Assembly: GCA_023397655.1 (NCBI GenBank)
Contig: JAEWTW010000010.1
Location: 137,676 to 201,675, forward strand
Direction of reading: 5' to 3'
Length of the DNA: 64,000 nucleotides
Source of the DNA: Bacillota bacterium
GTDB lineage: Bacteria; Bacillota; Clostridia; Christensenellales; SZUA-584
The notes beneath the pieces were generated by a model. That model made no database searches. It was not told the origin of the DNA and was given only the letters and a program-made list of their open reading frames with translations. The position numbers and the translations under genes are program-made. Shown here in pieces: positions 49,525 through 58,791 of this stretch. Within the stretch, counting starts at the first letter, position 1. Each line of letters begins with the position of its first letter.

Positions 49525-50721
49525 ATGGAGCCTGTAAAAATCTCCGACGGTATCTGGTGGGTAGGCACGCAGAACCCGGGACTTCGGATTTTCGACGTGA
49601 TCATGCGCACCGACTGGGGGACATCGTACAACAGCTACCTGATTCAGGGTTCAAAGAAGACGGCGGTGGTGGACGCGGTGAAGGACGGATTTTCTGATGA
49701 GCAGTTTGAGCGGATATCCGCTGTCTGCGACATCTCGTCCATTGACTACATCATCTGCAACCACACCGAGCCGGATCATTCGGGCGGTCTGCAAAAACTG
49801 CTGGAAAAGGCGCCGAACGCGGTGGTGCTGTGTTCCAAGCCGGCGAGCGTTTTTCTGAAGAACATCATCAACGATAAGTTTGAGTGCCGCGTGGTGGAAG
49901 ACGGTGAAACGGTGGAACTGGGCGGAAAGACGCTGCGGTTCATCTCAGCGCCGTATCTGCACTGGCCTGATTCGATGTTCACCTATGTGGTGGAGGACGC
50001 AGTTCTGCTTTCCGGCGATGTGTTCGGTTTCCACTTTTCGGCGCAGAACGTGTTCGACGACCTGACGCCGCTCTCGGATGATATGCTCAAGTCACAGAAG
50101 TATTACTTCGATGTGATTATGGGGCCGTTCAAGAGCTACGTGCTGGACGCCGTGAAAAAGGTGCGCGGTCTGCATATCGATGTGATCGGGCCGTCGCACG
50201 GGCCGGTACTGCGCAAAGCGCCGTGGGAAGCGGTGGACCGATACGAGCAGTGGGCGTCCGACATACTGGCAGTCAACGAGCCAAAAAAGGTCTATGTGGG
50301 TTACGTGTCGTGCTACGGTTATACGCGGCAGCTGGCGGAGACCATCGCGGCGGTGGCGGAAAAAGCCGGATACGATGTGGAGCTTCAGGATGTGTCGCAG
50401 GCGGACGCGGCTGAATGCGCGGAGAAGATACACAAGGCGGACGTTTTTGCCATTGGCTCGCCTACGCTGAACCGCGACGCGTTAAAGCCGGTGTGGGACG
50501 TACTGACGTCGCTGTCCACGTACATCGTGAAGGGCAAGCCGGCGGTGGTGTTCGGTTCGTTCGGCTGGAGCGGCGAGTCCATCAAGTATTTGAGTGAGCG
50601 GCTGCGCGCGGTGGGGGCTGACGTGCTGGGCACGTGCAGCGCCAAGCTGAAGCCGGATGACAAGGAGCTGGCCGAAGCGGAGAAGCTGGGGCACACGCTG
50701 ATTGGCGCGCTAGACCAATAA
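49525..50721 (+). CDS. fprA: A-type flavoprotein, rubredoxin:oxygen (or NO) oxidoreductase
   Basis: 398 residues. N-terminal metallo-beta-lactamase-like diiron domain with HTEPDHSGG, a later Asp in LSGDVFGFH and a His in GPSHGPV. The C-terminal flavodoxin domain runs from about 250 (VYVGYVSCYGYTRQLAETIA, then GSPTLNRD). Reduces O2 to water or NO to N2O, protecting anaerobes. Operon with rubredoxin and the DUF1858 gene; a terminator follows. Confidence 0.95.
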   Translation: MEPVKISDGIWWVGTQNPGLRIFDVIMRTDWGTSYNSYLIQGSKKTAVVDAVKDGFSDEQFERISAVCDISSIDYIICNHTEPDHSGGLQKLLEKAPNAVVLCSKPASVFLKNIINDKFECRVVEDGETVELGGKTLRFISAPYLHWPDSMFTYVVEDAVLLSGDVFGFHFSAQNVFDDLTPLSDDMLKSQKYYFDVIMGPFKSYVLDAVKKVRGLHIDVIGPSHGPVLRKAPWEAVDRYEQWASDILAVNEPKKVYVGYVSCYGYTRQLAETIAAVAEKAGYDVELQDVSQADAAECAEKIHKADVFAIGSPTLNRDALKPVWDVLTSLSTYIVKGKPAVVFGSFGWSGESIKYLSERLRAVGADVLGTCSAKLKPDDKELAEAEKLGHTLIGALDQ

Positions 50722-50740
50722 CTGTATATGATAAAAAATA

Positions 50741-50766
50741 AGGAGGCTTAACCGGCCTCCTTTTCT
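50741..50766 (+). terminator. Intrinsic terminator after fprA
   Basis: AGGAGGC (50741-50747) / GCCTCCT (50755-50761) followed by TTTCTT. Confidence 0.85.
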
Positions 50767-50817
50767 TATCAATAACTTTGGGTCGTTATACATGAATGGA
50801 GAGGTTCAGCATGCTTT

Positions 50818-51126
50818 TCAGAAGTGGAAAAAGGGTTTGCGTCCAGACTTTTCTAATTGCTTCTGAGTCCGGATTGATATCTGTGTTTTGCATTGAGGGC
50901 AATTAAATTCTCTCCATACAAACTTTACATTTCCAGGTAGATATCCGTCTCTGCCAATTGAGAAATCATGAGATTGTGACTCAAGGGATTTTGAGTCCAC
51001 AATGCGTGACTTATTAATAACCTCAAGCTTTGTATTGCACTGAAAGCAAAAATGGTCTTTCCGGCAGAAGAATAGACCTTCGGGATTCCACTTGATGCCA
51101 TTGATGAAGGGTTTGCTAGCTGGCAT
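50818..51126 (-). CDS. Small zinc-ribbon protein, function unknown
   Basis: 102 residues with two cysteine pairs, CFQC (about 27-30) and CPQC (about 76-79), probably a zinc-binding fold. No signal peptide, no membrane segment and no family I can name. An AAAGGAC site precedes the ATG at a distance. Lower GC than the flanks, suggesting recent gain. Confidence 0.65.
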   Translation of the reverse strand: MPASKPFINGIKWNPEGLFFCRKDHFCFQCNTKLEVINKSRIVDSKSLESQSHDFSIGRDGYLPGNVKFVWREFNCPQCKTQISIRTQKQLEKSGRKPFFHF

Positions 51127-51315
51127 TTAGAAAGGTCCTTTCATTAATATGCGCTTACGGAAATATTATACATAATGTCTATCAGTCATACAACTGAACC
51201 GGTATGGATTTTTAATTTAAAGCTAATTATTCCACCTTGAGCATCGTCAATAATGCCTTTAATCATAAACGAAATGTGCTAAAATGAAGATGAGCCGATA
51301 AATTAGGAGGAACAA

Positions 51316-51675
51316 ATGCACTTCTATCAATTGATGATCAGGGTTAGGGATATGGAAAGATCCAAAGCGTTCTATCAGGACTTCGTCGGGCTGAAAATGA
51401 TCAAAAGCATGAAGTCGGTCGAGTGGGAGGTCGCTTTTTTTGAGGACAAGGAGGGCGCGACGCAGATTGAGTTGATCCATATGCCGGGAGGAGTAACGGT
51501 GGAAGCGAAGGGGCTGACGGTGTGCTTTCAGTCGGAGGACGTGGACGCGCTGCACCAACAGGCGAAAGTGGCGGGTTTGAATCCGTCTGACATACGCAAC
51601 CCGGATCCTCTGAACAGATATTTTTACGTATACGATTCGGACGGCCTGTCGATAGAGTTCAAGCAGAAGGTTTGA
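51316..51675 (+). CDS. VOC-superfamily (glyoxalase-like) protein
   Basis: 119 residues, one VOC unit: FYQLMIRVRDMERSKAFYQDFVGLKMI, then VEWEVAFFEDKEG, and FYVYDSDGLSIEFKQK at the end. Metal ligands His2/Gln4, Glu and the terminal Glu fit lactoylglutathione-lyase-like enzymes, but the substrate is unknown. AGGAGG precedes the ATG. Confidence 0.9.
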   Translation: MHFYQLMIRVRDMERSKAFYQDFVGLKMIKSMKSVEWEVAFFEDKEGATQIELIHMPGGVTVEAKGLTVCFQSEDVDALHQQAKVAGLNPSDIRNPDPLNRYFYVYDSDGLSIEFKQKV

Positions 51676-51698
51676 TGCAGACCGTCAGGTAAATAAAA

Positions 51699-51737
51699 AC
51701 GCGGCCCTGTCCGAAAAGGCAGGCCGCGTTGCTGTTT
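51699..51737. terminator. Intrinsic terminator between convergent genes
   Basis: ACGCGGCC (51699-51706) / GGCCGCGT (51722-51729) followed by TGCTGTTTTT. Confidence 0.8.
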
Positions 51738-51750
51738 TTGAAAATTGGGG

Positions 51751-52335
51751 TTACAGCCCCTGCATCTTGTCGAACGGCCAGATAACAAACAGCGCTTTGC
51801 CGAGTATCATGCTGTCCGGCAGCGGTCCGATGCTGGAGTTGGTGGAGTCCATTGAAGCGTTACGGTTGTCGCCCATCACGAAGACGGAATCGTCCGGCAC
51901 CACCACGGGATCAAGATCGTGTTCCAGATAGCCCGAGTAGTAGGTGGTGTCCGGCTCGTTGTTGATATACAGTGTGCCGTCCTTGATTTCGATGGTGTCG
52001 CCTCCGGTACCGATCACGCGCTTGACGAACGTTTCGGTGCGGTGCGGATAGTAGCAGATAACGATGTCACCAAACTTGGGTTCTTCGAACCAGTAGGTGA
52101 CCTTCTCCATGAATACATATTCGTTCGTGTAGAGTGTGGGCTCCATTGAGCTGCCGTCTACACGGATAAATTCAAACACAAAAAACCTGAGCGCAAGGGC
52201 AATGGCAACCGCCGCGATCAGCGATATGACCCAGCCGGCAACCTCGCGCTTGCGGTCGACGGCGGCGCTGGCTTTGCGCTGCATGCGCGAACCGCTTTCG
52301 TATTCATCATCCATATCGGGCACGTTATTATTCAT
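51751..52335 (-). CDS. lepB: Signal peptidase I
   Basis: 194 residues with one N-terminal membrane helix (about 34-55), the Gram-positive type. Catalytic Ser63 in GSSMEPT and Lys105 in TFVKRVIG; box E GDNRNASMDS is also present. It cuts signal peptides from secreted proteins. It overlaps the DUF951 gene by eight bases and forms an operon with mscS. Confidence 0.95.
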   Translation of the reverse strand: MNNNVPDMDDEYESGSRMQRKASAAVDRKREVAGWVISLIAAVAIALALRFFVFEFIRVDGSSMEPTLYTNEYVFMEKVTYWFEEPKFGDIVICYYPHRTETFVKRVIGTGGDTIEIKDGTLYINNEPDTTYYSGYLEHDLDPVVVPDDSVFVMGDNRNASMDSTNSSIGPLPDSMILGKALFVIWPFDKMQGL

Positions 52336-52525
52336 CAGGCAATATCCTCTTCAGTCGTTTTATGAAAACCTCATGCGGCAGCATCACAATATGGCCGCAG
52401 CCAAGGCACTTGACCTTAACATCCATACCCACACGGATGACGCGCCATTTGTTTGCGCCGCAGGGATGCGGCTTTTTCAGCTGAACGGTGTCGTTCAATT
52501 GGTAATCCAAAAGGGCCTCCGTCAA
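52328..52525 (-). CDS. DUF951-family protein
   Basis: 65 residues. NDTVQLKKPHPCGANKWRVIRVGMDVKVKCLGCGHIVMLP is the complete DUF951 pattern, with Cys pairs that probably bind zinc. Common in Firmicutes; role unknown. Overlaps mscS by four bases and lepB by eight. Confidence 0.95.
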   Translation of the reverse strand: MTEALLDYQLNDTVQLKKPHPCGANKWRVIRVGMDVKVKCLGCGHIVMLPHEVFIKRLKRILPDE

Positions 52526-53391
52526 CGGTTAATGATCACGCGGTGCGGGAACGGTATCTCGATTTGGTTCCTTGAGAACTCCTCAATGATCATCCGGCGC
52601 AGGGCACGCTCCGTCTCCCAGTGGGTGAGCGGCTTAACGCGCATGATCATGCGCAGCACGATGCTGGAATCTTCCAACTCTATTATACCGAGCACGTGAG
52701 GTTCTTCAAGTATATTATCATGTGCCGCCATATATTCCAATCCCGCAGACTGCATAACCTGGCTGGCTTTTTCAATGTCGGTATTGTACGAGACGCCGAT
52801 ATCGACGACGGCAAGGAGTTCGCCTCTGGAATAATTGATCACCTTGTCGATACTGCCGTTGGGAATCGTGGCGATTTCGCCGGAGAACCGCTTGATGCGG
52901 GTCGTCCGCAGCGTGATGGCCTCCACCGTTCCTTTCTCACCGTCTGTTTCGATGTAGTCTCCCACGGCGTACTCATTCTCAATCAGCAGGAAAAGGCCGG
53001 AGAACACATCCTTGACGAGGCTTTGCGCACCGAAGGCAATCACGATACCGCCGATGCCCGCGGCGGCCAGCAGTGACGCGACCGCGGCCCCGAGCCCAAG
53101 TATGCCGAGGATGGCCATGCAGGCGAGGAAATAGACGGCATATTTGATGGCCGAATCGGACACGGTCTGTATCGTTTCGGCCTTTCTGCCGAAGGCGGAT
53201 TCCGGACGGCGCAGCGCACGTATGCGAAGTATTCTTTTGAACACACGCCGGAGCACATAGACAACGATGCGCGCCAGTATGATCACGGCGATGATTTTGA
53301 CGATGCCGACCAGAATATCCGCCGCATGACTGCCCAGGTTATTGATGAATTCAGTAATGCTGTCCCACACTGATTCGAAGAAACTTTTCAT
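52522..53391 (-). CDS. mscS: Small-conductance mechanosensitive channel (MscS family)
   Basis: 289 residues. Three membrane helices (about 15-120), with the pore helix GLGAAVASLLAAAGIGGIVIAFGAQSLVKD, which has the Ala/Gly packing of MscS. A beta domain (NEYAVGDYIETDGEKGTVEAITLRTTRI) and the C-terminal cage domain follow. Opens on membrane tension to release solutes. AAGGAGG precedes the ATG, and a minus-strand TATAAT lies at 53414-53419. Confidence 0.94.
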   Translation of the reverse strand: MKSFFESVWDSITEFINNLGSHAADILVGIVKIIAVIILARIVVYVLRRVFKRILRIRALRRPESAFGRKAETIQTVSDSAIKYAVYFLACMAILGILGLGAAVASLLAAAGIGGIVIAFGAQSLVKDVFSGLFLLIENEYAVGDYIETDGEKGTVEAITLRTTRIKRFSGEIATIPNGSIDKVINYSRGELLAVVDIGVSYNTDIEKASQVMQSAGLEYMAAHDNILEEPHVLGIIELEDSSIVLRMIMRVKPLTHWETERALRRMIIEEFSRNQIEIPFPHRVIINR

Positions 53392-53413
53392 GCACGCCTC
53401 CTTCTGGCTTTTT

Positions 53414-53419
53414 ATTATA
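53414..53419 (-). promoter_or_regulatory. -10 box of the mscS-DUF951-lepB operon
   Basis: Perfect TATAAT on the minus strand, 23 bases before the mscS ATG; no strong -35. Confidence 0.45.
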
Positions 53420-53638
53420 GCACATTTATTGGAACCGGACGCCGGTGACAGAAAAAAACATGCCGGTTTGACATTTTTACCGGTAAGACGCCGAGGCCGG
53501 GGAATTTGCTGCCCGGTTTTGCCATGTATATTATGGAAAATTTGTGCTATCCGATATTTACAATTTGTTCATATGGATGTATTGTTTATGTCACGCGGAT
53601 ATGTGAAAATAAACGTACCAATGACGGGAGGATATATT

Positions 53639-54793
53639 TTGAAGAGTAAGCTGATGGTGGTATTGTGCCTCGTTCTCGCGGGCGCGCTGGTTTTGGGCGG
53701 GTGTTCCGACAAGATTGTGGCTTCGGTGAACGGTGTGCCCATCAAGTACGATAAATACGTGGATTACCTGACGCAGATGGGCATTTCGCCTGACGATGTG
53801 GAAGCCACTCAGGATAAAGCCGATATGGTGGAATATCTGGTGCAGGAAGAAGCCCTTAATCAGATGCTGAAGGACAAGGGGTATCTCGATTTGACGGATG
53901 AGCAGGTTGCCCAGGCGGAATCGGATGCCAAGGAAATACTCGATTCTTTCGTCCAGTATCAGTATCAGGCACAGATCGCCGAGGAGCTCGGGGAGGACTA
54001 CACGGAAGAGCAGCACACGGCGGTTCTTGAGAAGTATAACAAACAGGCCCTGGAAGAAAACGGTCTGACCTGGGAAGAGCTGCTGGACAGCTATAAGATG
54101 CAGCTTGCACTGGACGCAGCCAGAGAAGAATTGACAGGCGATGTGGTCCCGACGGAAGAAGAGATTCGTGCTGAGTACGACAAACAGCTGGCGACTGACA
54201 AGGAAGCCATGGATGCAGACCCTTCTGTTTATGAATCAGCGGTTAACTACGGCGCTACCGTCTACTATATACCCGAAGGACTGCGCAATGTGAAGCAGGT
54301 GCTGATCAAGATCGACGACAAGGCCACCGAGGCCATCAGCCTGCTGCGTCAAAACGCATACGATGATCAGGCGGATGCGCTGCTGGAGATGGCTCTGGCA
54401 GACATCAAGGCTGAGGCGGAATCGGTGCTGGAAAAGATCAACTCCGGTGAGCTGACATTTGATCAGGCTGTGGAACAATTCAACGACGATACGGGAATGC
54501 CGGAAGAAGGCTATATGGTGTGCAAGAACAGCACGACATACATGGAGTCGTTCACCAATGGCGCGATGGCGCTGGCGAAGTTGGGCGATGTCAGCGGCTT
54601 GGTCAAGACTGATTACGGTTATCATATCATCCAGTATACGAGCGATGTGAAGTCGGGAGAGGTTGGCTTTGATCAGCTTCGGGATTCGGTCGCACAGTCG
54701 CTCACGGCCACGATGCAGGATGAGAAATGGACTGCCATTGTGGACGAATGGAATGACAAGCAGGATATCAAGTATTTTGAAGATAATTATTAA
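53639..54793 (+). CDS. PrsA/SurA-like peptidyl-prolyl isomerase lipoprotein
   Basis: 384 residues from a TTG start that has GGGAGGA six bases upstream and gives a proper signal peptide ending in lipobox LVLGGC (Cys22). In-frame upstream codons overlap mscS and lack a site. SurA-N-like helical region (about 25-200) and a parvulin-type domain near the C-terminus (SGELTFDQAVEQFNDDTGMPEEGY, then GDVSGLVKTDYGYHIIQY). It should help exported proteins fold outside the membrane. A terminator follows. Confidence 0.9.
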   Translation: MKSKLMVVLCLVLAGALVLGGCSDKIVASVNGVPIKYDKYVDYLTQMGISPDDVEATQDKADMVEYLVQEEALNQMLKDKGYLDLTDEQVAQAESDAKEILDSFVQYQYQAQIAEELGEDYTEEQHTAVLEKYNKQALEENGLTWEELLDSYKMQLALDAAREELTGDVVPTEEEIRAEYDKQLATDKEAMDADPSVYESAVNYGATVYYIPEGLRNVKQVLIKIDDKATEAISLLRQNAYDDQADALLEMALADIKAEAESVLEKINSGELTFDQAVEQFNDDTGMPEEGYMVCKNSTTYMESFTNGAMALAKLGDVSGLVKTDYGYHIIQYTSDVKSGEVGFDQLRDSVAQSLTATMQDEKWTAIVDEWNDKQDIKYFEDNY

Positions 54794-54812
54794 TCATTAA
54801 AGCAATGAAGAC

Positions 54813-54845
54813 GGGGCCTTTGCCAGCCGAAGGCTCTGTTTTTAT
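54813..54845 (+). terminator. Intrinsic terminator after the foldase gene
   Basis: Hairpin centred on GCCTT (54816-54820) / AAGGC (54830-54834), with flanking G-T pairs and a T-run. Confidence 0.65.
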
Positions 54846-54982
54846 TTATTGGGCGGCAAACCACATCTGCAGCGGTTTTTCAGCTGTGGGCGGCTCCGCA
54901 ACGAAGTGATAAGATTCTTGAATACGCAAATCAAGTGTGTTATATTACCGATATGCCGTTTCCGGCAGACAAGGAGGTTTGA

Positions 54983-56497
54983 ATGGGCACAGAAAATCTG
55001 GTGGGGATTCATTTCCCGGAGATACTGATTCCTGATAGAAAAATAAACAAGCAGAAATGGTCTGTTATAGCGTGTGACCAATACACCTCAAATGAGGATT
55101 ATTGGGCAAGAACGTCGAAGGCTGTGGGAGGCGCGCCCTCCACGCTGCACATCATCATTCCCGAGGCTCACCTCAATGACCCCGATGTGGACGAGAGGAT
55201 CCGCCACGCCAAGCAGACGATGACCGATTATATTGAGGACGGCGTGCTGGTGCGGCTGCCCGAAGGCGTGATGCTGGTGGAGCGCGAAACGCCGTATGGT
55301 ACGCGCATCGGGCTTGTGCTTGCGGTGGACCTGGAGCAGTACGAGATCGATTTTCGGACCAAGCCGCTGATCCGCGCGACGGAGCAGACGGTGGTCGAAA
55401 GGCTGCCTATCCGCATGAAGCTGCGCGAAGGCTCGGTGATCGAGTGCCCGCATGTCATGCTGCTCATCGACGACCCGAAGGATACGGTGATAGGGCCGAT
55501 CTACAATATTAAAGCGAAGCTGCCCCAGATGTACGATACGCCGCTGCTGATGGGCGGAGGACAGCTGAAGGGTTGGTTTGTGGAAGGACCCGAAGCGCTG
55601 GGCGGTATTGTATCGGCGCTGAAGGGCTTGCAGCGTTCGGCACGGGACGGCATGCTGTTTGCCGTGGGAGACGGCAACCATTCGCTGGCTGCAGCCAAAG
55701 GGGTATGGGAGCGCCGCAAGGCGGGGCTGACCGAGGAGGAGATGCAGGACGATCCGCTGCGCTACGCGCTGGTGGAGGTTGTCAACCTGTATGATCACGG
55801 CATCACAATGCATCCGATACACCGCGTTCTGTTTAATGTGGATGTGCCGGTGGCGCTGCGTATGCTGGTGTCGATACTCAACAGCCAGGGGCAGGAAGCC
55901 TCCATGATATATACCCGGGGAACGCGGGTACAGCAAAAAGAAGGCGTGCAGACGATCCGCTTTGAGTCCAAGATGTCCAAAGGCATCATTGAGGTGAAAA
56001 AGCCCAAGCACGACATGGTGACGCAGACACTGACGCAGGCGCTGGACGCGCTCTTAAAGGAGCTGACGCGCGCCCGCATCGACTATATCCACGGGGACGA
56101 CGAGTTCCACGAGCTGGCGAAAGGCCACGCAAGCCTTGGGTTTTTGATGGAGCCCATGCGCAAAGAGGAGCTGTTTGACGCAGTCATCACATACGGCGTG
56201 CTGCCCAGAAAATCTTTTTCCATGGGCGTTGCCGAAGAAAAGCGGTATTACTACGAGTGTCGGCTGCTGGTGAACGCGGACGAGGACGAAGAGGAACCGG
56301 AGGCGGATTCAGAAGAGCCGGATATGCCTGATGCGGCCCGGATGCCCGAAGAGAGCGGTGACGAATATTCGGACGATGTTTATCCGGAGGATGCGGCCAT
56401 GGGCGAAGAGGAAGACGGTTTCGACATGGTGGAGCCCGAAGAAGCGGAGCCTGAGAAGCGCCCGAAGCGGAGACTGTTTGGAAAGAGAGACCAGTAA
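54983..56497 (+). CDS. DUF1015-family protein with acidic tail
   Basis: 504 residues. DUF1015 marks: VIACDQYTSNEDYW, GVLVRLPEG, FAVGDGNHSLAAAKGVWE (near 230), LVEVVNLYDHGITMHPIHR. The last 75 residues are rich in Asp and Glu (DEDEEEPEADSEEPD and further), then basic (KRPKRRLFGKRD). DUF1015 proteins may be kinases or SerB-like enzymes, but no activity is proven for this group. AAGGAGG precedes the ATG. Its stop overlaps the aspartate kinase start (TAATG). Confidence 0.9.
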   Translation: MGTENLVGIHFPEILIPDRKINKQKWSVIACDQYTSNEDYWARTSKAVGGAPSTLHIIIPEAHLNDPDVDERIRHAKQTMTDYIEDGVLVRLPEGVMLVERETPYGTRIGLVLAVDLEQYEIDFRTKPLIRATEQTVVERLPIRMKLREGSVIECPHVMLLIDDPKDTVIGPIYNIKAKLPQMYDTPLLMGGGQLKGWFVEGPEALGGIVSALKGLQRSARDGMLFAVGDGNHSLAAAKGVWERRKAGLTEEEMQDDPLRYALVEVVNLYDHGITMHPIHRVLFNVDVPVALRMLVSILNSQGQEASMIYTRGTRVQQKEGVQTIRFESKMSKGIIEVKKPKHDMVTQTLTQALDALLKELTRARIDYIHGDDEFHELAKGHASLGFLMEPMRKEELFDAVITYGVLPRKSFSMGVAEEKRYYYECRLLVNADEDEEEPEADSEEPDMPDAARMPEESGDEYSDDVYPEDAAMGEEEDGFDMVEPEEAEPEKRPKRRLFGKRDQ

Positions 56498-57804
56498 TGA
56501 AGGTATGTAAATTTGGCGGCAGTTCACTGGCCGATGCCGCGCAGATTAAAAAAGTCAAGCAGATCATCGAGGCGGACCCGCAGCGGCTTTATGTGGTGCC
56601 GTCCGCACCGGGGAAGCGGCATTCGGCCGATACCAAGGTGACGGATATGCTGATCGCTTATCACCGCGCCGCAATGTGCGGTGAGGATACAGCGGCGCTG
56701 TTCAATGATATCCGGCAGCGCTATGTTGAGATACGCGACGAGCTGGGCACAAAGACGGATATTGAAGGCATGATGGACAAAATCGCGGCGGATGTGAAGG
56801 CCGGCGCAGGTGAGGACTACACGGTCAGCCGCGGCGAGTTTTTGAACGGCGCACTGATGGCGGATTACCTGGGGTATGATTTCATTGATCCGGCTGAGGT
56901 GATATTCTTCGGCGCGAACGGCGTTTACGAGTCTGAAAAGACGCGCACGGTGATGCGCGGACGGCTGCGGCAGTCCAGCAAGGCTGTGATTCCCGGCTTT
57001 TACGGCTCTCTGCCCGACGGTACCGTCAAGACGTTTTCACGCGGCGGTTCAGACATCACCGGTGCGATTGTCGCGCGGGCAGCCCGGGCGGACGTTTACG
57101 AGAACTGGACGGACGTTTCCGGCGTGCTGATGGCAGACCCGCGTATCGTGGACAACCCGCGTGTAATCCACAGGATTACGTACCGTGAGCTGAGGGAGTT
57201 GTCGTACATGGGCGCGACGGTGCTGCATGAGGACGCCATATTCCCCGTGTTCAAGGCCAACATTCCCATCAATATCAAGAACACCAACGATCCGGACGCG
57301 CCGGGCACGATGATCGTGCCCAATGTGGACGAAAAGGATACAGATATCATCACCGGTATTGCGGGCAAGAAAGGCTTTACCGTCATATCGGTGGAGAAAG
57401 CGAACATGAACGCGGAGCTGGGCTTTGGCCGCCGGGTGCTCTCGGCGCTGGAGAAGAACGACATCCGCTTCGAGCACATGCCGTCCGGCATCGACACCTT
57501 AAGCGTGGTGCTGGCCAACAGTGAGATGGACGGCAAGCAGCCCCGGCTGCTGGACGACGTTTATAACCTGTGCCAGCCCGATTCGCTGGAGGTTTTCAAG
57601 GGCCTGGCGCTGATCGCAACGGTGGGCCGCGGCATGATCCGCAACGTGGGTGTGGCGGCACGGCTGTTTGCCGCGCTTGCGAAGAGTAACGTCAATATCC
57701 GCATGATTGACCAGGGGTCCAGCGAAATGAATATCATCGTGGGCGTGGAAGAGAACGATTTTGAAACGGCAATCAGGGCCATATACAACGCTTTTTGCGA
57801 TTAG
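56497..57804 (+). CDS. lysC: Aspartate kinase
   Basis: 435 residues. N-terminal kinase domain with KFGGSSLADA, SRGGSDITGA and ADVYENWTDVSGV. C-terminal ACT pair follows (about 290-435; GKKGFTVISVEKANMNAELGFGRRVLSALE and FAALAKSNVNIRMIDQGSSEMNIIVGV). First step of Lys, Thr and Met synthesis; the ACT region gives feedback control. It overlaps the DUF1015 stop by one base. The gene name is chosen by function only, since isozyme type is uncertain. Confidence 0.93.
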   Translation: MKVCKFGGSSLADAAQIKKVKQIIEADPQRLYVVPSAPGKRHSADTKVTDMLIAYHRAAMCGEDTAALFNDIRQRYVEIRDELGTKTDIEGMMDKIAADVKAGAGEDYTVSRGEFLNGALMADYLGYDFIDPAEVIFFGANGVYESEKTRTVMRGRLRQSSKAVIPGFYGSLPDGTVKTFSRGGSDITGAIVARAARADVYENWTDVSGVLMADPRIVDNPRVIHRITYRELRELSYMGATVLHEDAIFPVFKANIPINIKNTNDPDAPGTMIVPNVDEKDTDIITGIAGKKGFTVISVEKANMNAELGFGRRVLSALEKNDIRFEHMPSGIDTLSVVLANSEMDGKQPRLLDDVYNLCQPDSLEVFKGLALIATVGRGMIRNVGVAARLFAALAKSNVNIRMIDQGSSEMNIIVGVEENDFETAIRAIYNAFCD

Positions 57805-57813
57805 GCCGGCCCG

Positions 57814-58791
57814 ATGATCTGGGAATCGATGCAGGCCGTCATCGTCATATTCCTGCTGATCGGCGCGGGGATGCTGGCGGCGTGGCGCAAGTGGATAACA
57901 CCGGATATTGCCAATGCGTTCCCCAAACTGCTGGTGAACCTGGCTGTTCCCTGCATGGCGATATACCATTTCTATACCGGTCTTGACCGGCAGCAGGTGC
58001 TGGATGCCTGGCTGCCGCTGCTGGTGCTGGCGCTGGTGTTTCCGGTATCGTACTTTGCCGGAAGGCTGTTTGCAGTCATATTCAATATACCGAAAACAAG
58101 GCGCGGGGTGTTCACCGTGCTTTTTTCTTTTTCCAACTCCATGTTCATCGGGTTTCCGGTGGCGCAGGCGCTGTTCGGGGACGCAGGTCTGCCGTTTGCG
58201 ATGTACTATTATCTCGGCAACACCACCTTCTTCTGGGTGCTGGGGTATTACGCTATCAGGAGCGACGCCGATGTGATCAGCGGGAGCCGCAGCCGGTTTT
58301 CAGCGGGCGAGGTGGTCCGGAAGCTGGCGACACCGCCCATCATCACCATCATCGTAATGCTGGCAGTGGTGATGCTGCAGATACCGCTGCCGAAGTTTGC
58401 CGTGGACACGGCCAAATATTTGGGCGCGCTGACCACGCCGCTGTCGCTCATATTCATGGGTTGTGTGATTTGGGAGGCGGGGCCGGGAGGGCTTGGCTTT
58501 GAAACAAACATCACGCATGTGATGCTGGGGCGGTTTGTGCTGATACCGGTGCTGATGTTTTGTGCGTGCCTGCTGGCCGTGCGATTACTGCCTGCCGGAA
58601 CGGCGGCAGATCTGGTGATGATGCGCAACGTATTTACCGTGCAGGCCGGTCTGCCGGTGATGACGCAGACGGTGATCATCTCTCAGCTTTACGGCGCGGA
58701 TACCAAATTCGCTACAAAAAGCTTCATCTGGACGACCATCGCATCCGTCGTCTTCATTCCCGTCTATATGGTTGTCTTTCAGTACATTTAA
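57814..58791 (+). CDS. AEC-family (auxin efflux carrier-like) transporter
   Basis: 325 residues with about ten membrane helices. FSNSMFIGFPVAQALFG and GNTTFFWVLGYY match the AEC family, which in bacteria moves malate, malonate or amino acids. Close to aspartate kinase (nine bases), so it may be co-transcribed. Its stop overlaps the convergent SIS gene by four bases. Confidence 0.92.
   Translation: MIWESMQAVIVIFLLIGAGMLAAWRKWITPDIANAFPKLLVNLAVPCMAIYHFYTGLDRQQVLDAWLPLLVLALVFPVSYFAGRLFAVIFNIPKTRRGVFTVLFSFSNSMFIGFPVAQALFGDAGLPFAMYYYLGNTTFFWVLGYYAIRSDADVISGSRSRFSAGEVVRKLATPPIITIIVMLAVVMLQIPLPKFAVDTAKYLGALTTPLSLIFMGCVIWEAGPGGLGFETNITHVMLGRFVLIPVLMFCACLLAVRLLPAGTAADLVMMRNVFTVQAGLPVMTQTVIISQLYGADTKFATKSFIWTTIASVVFIPVYMVVFQYI

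Noticed and set aside
53342..53638. Upstream start for the PrsA-like foldase
   Set aside because: It would overlap mscS and bury the signal peptide about 100 residues in; the TTG at 53639 has a perfect ribosome site and lipobox.
58788..58791. Four-base overlap of the stops of the AEC and SIS genes
   Set aside because: Convergent overlaps of this size are common in compact genomes and imply no special control.
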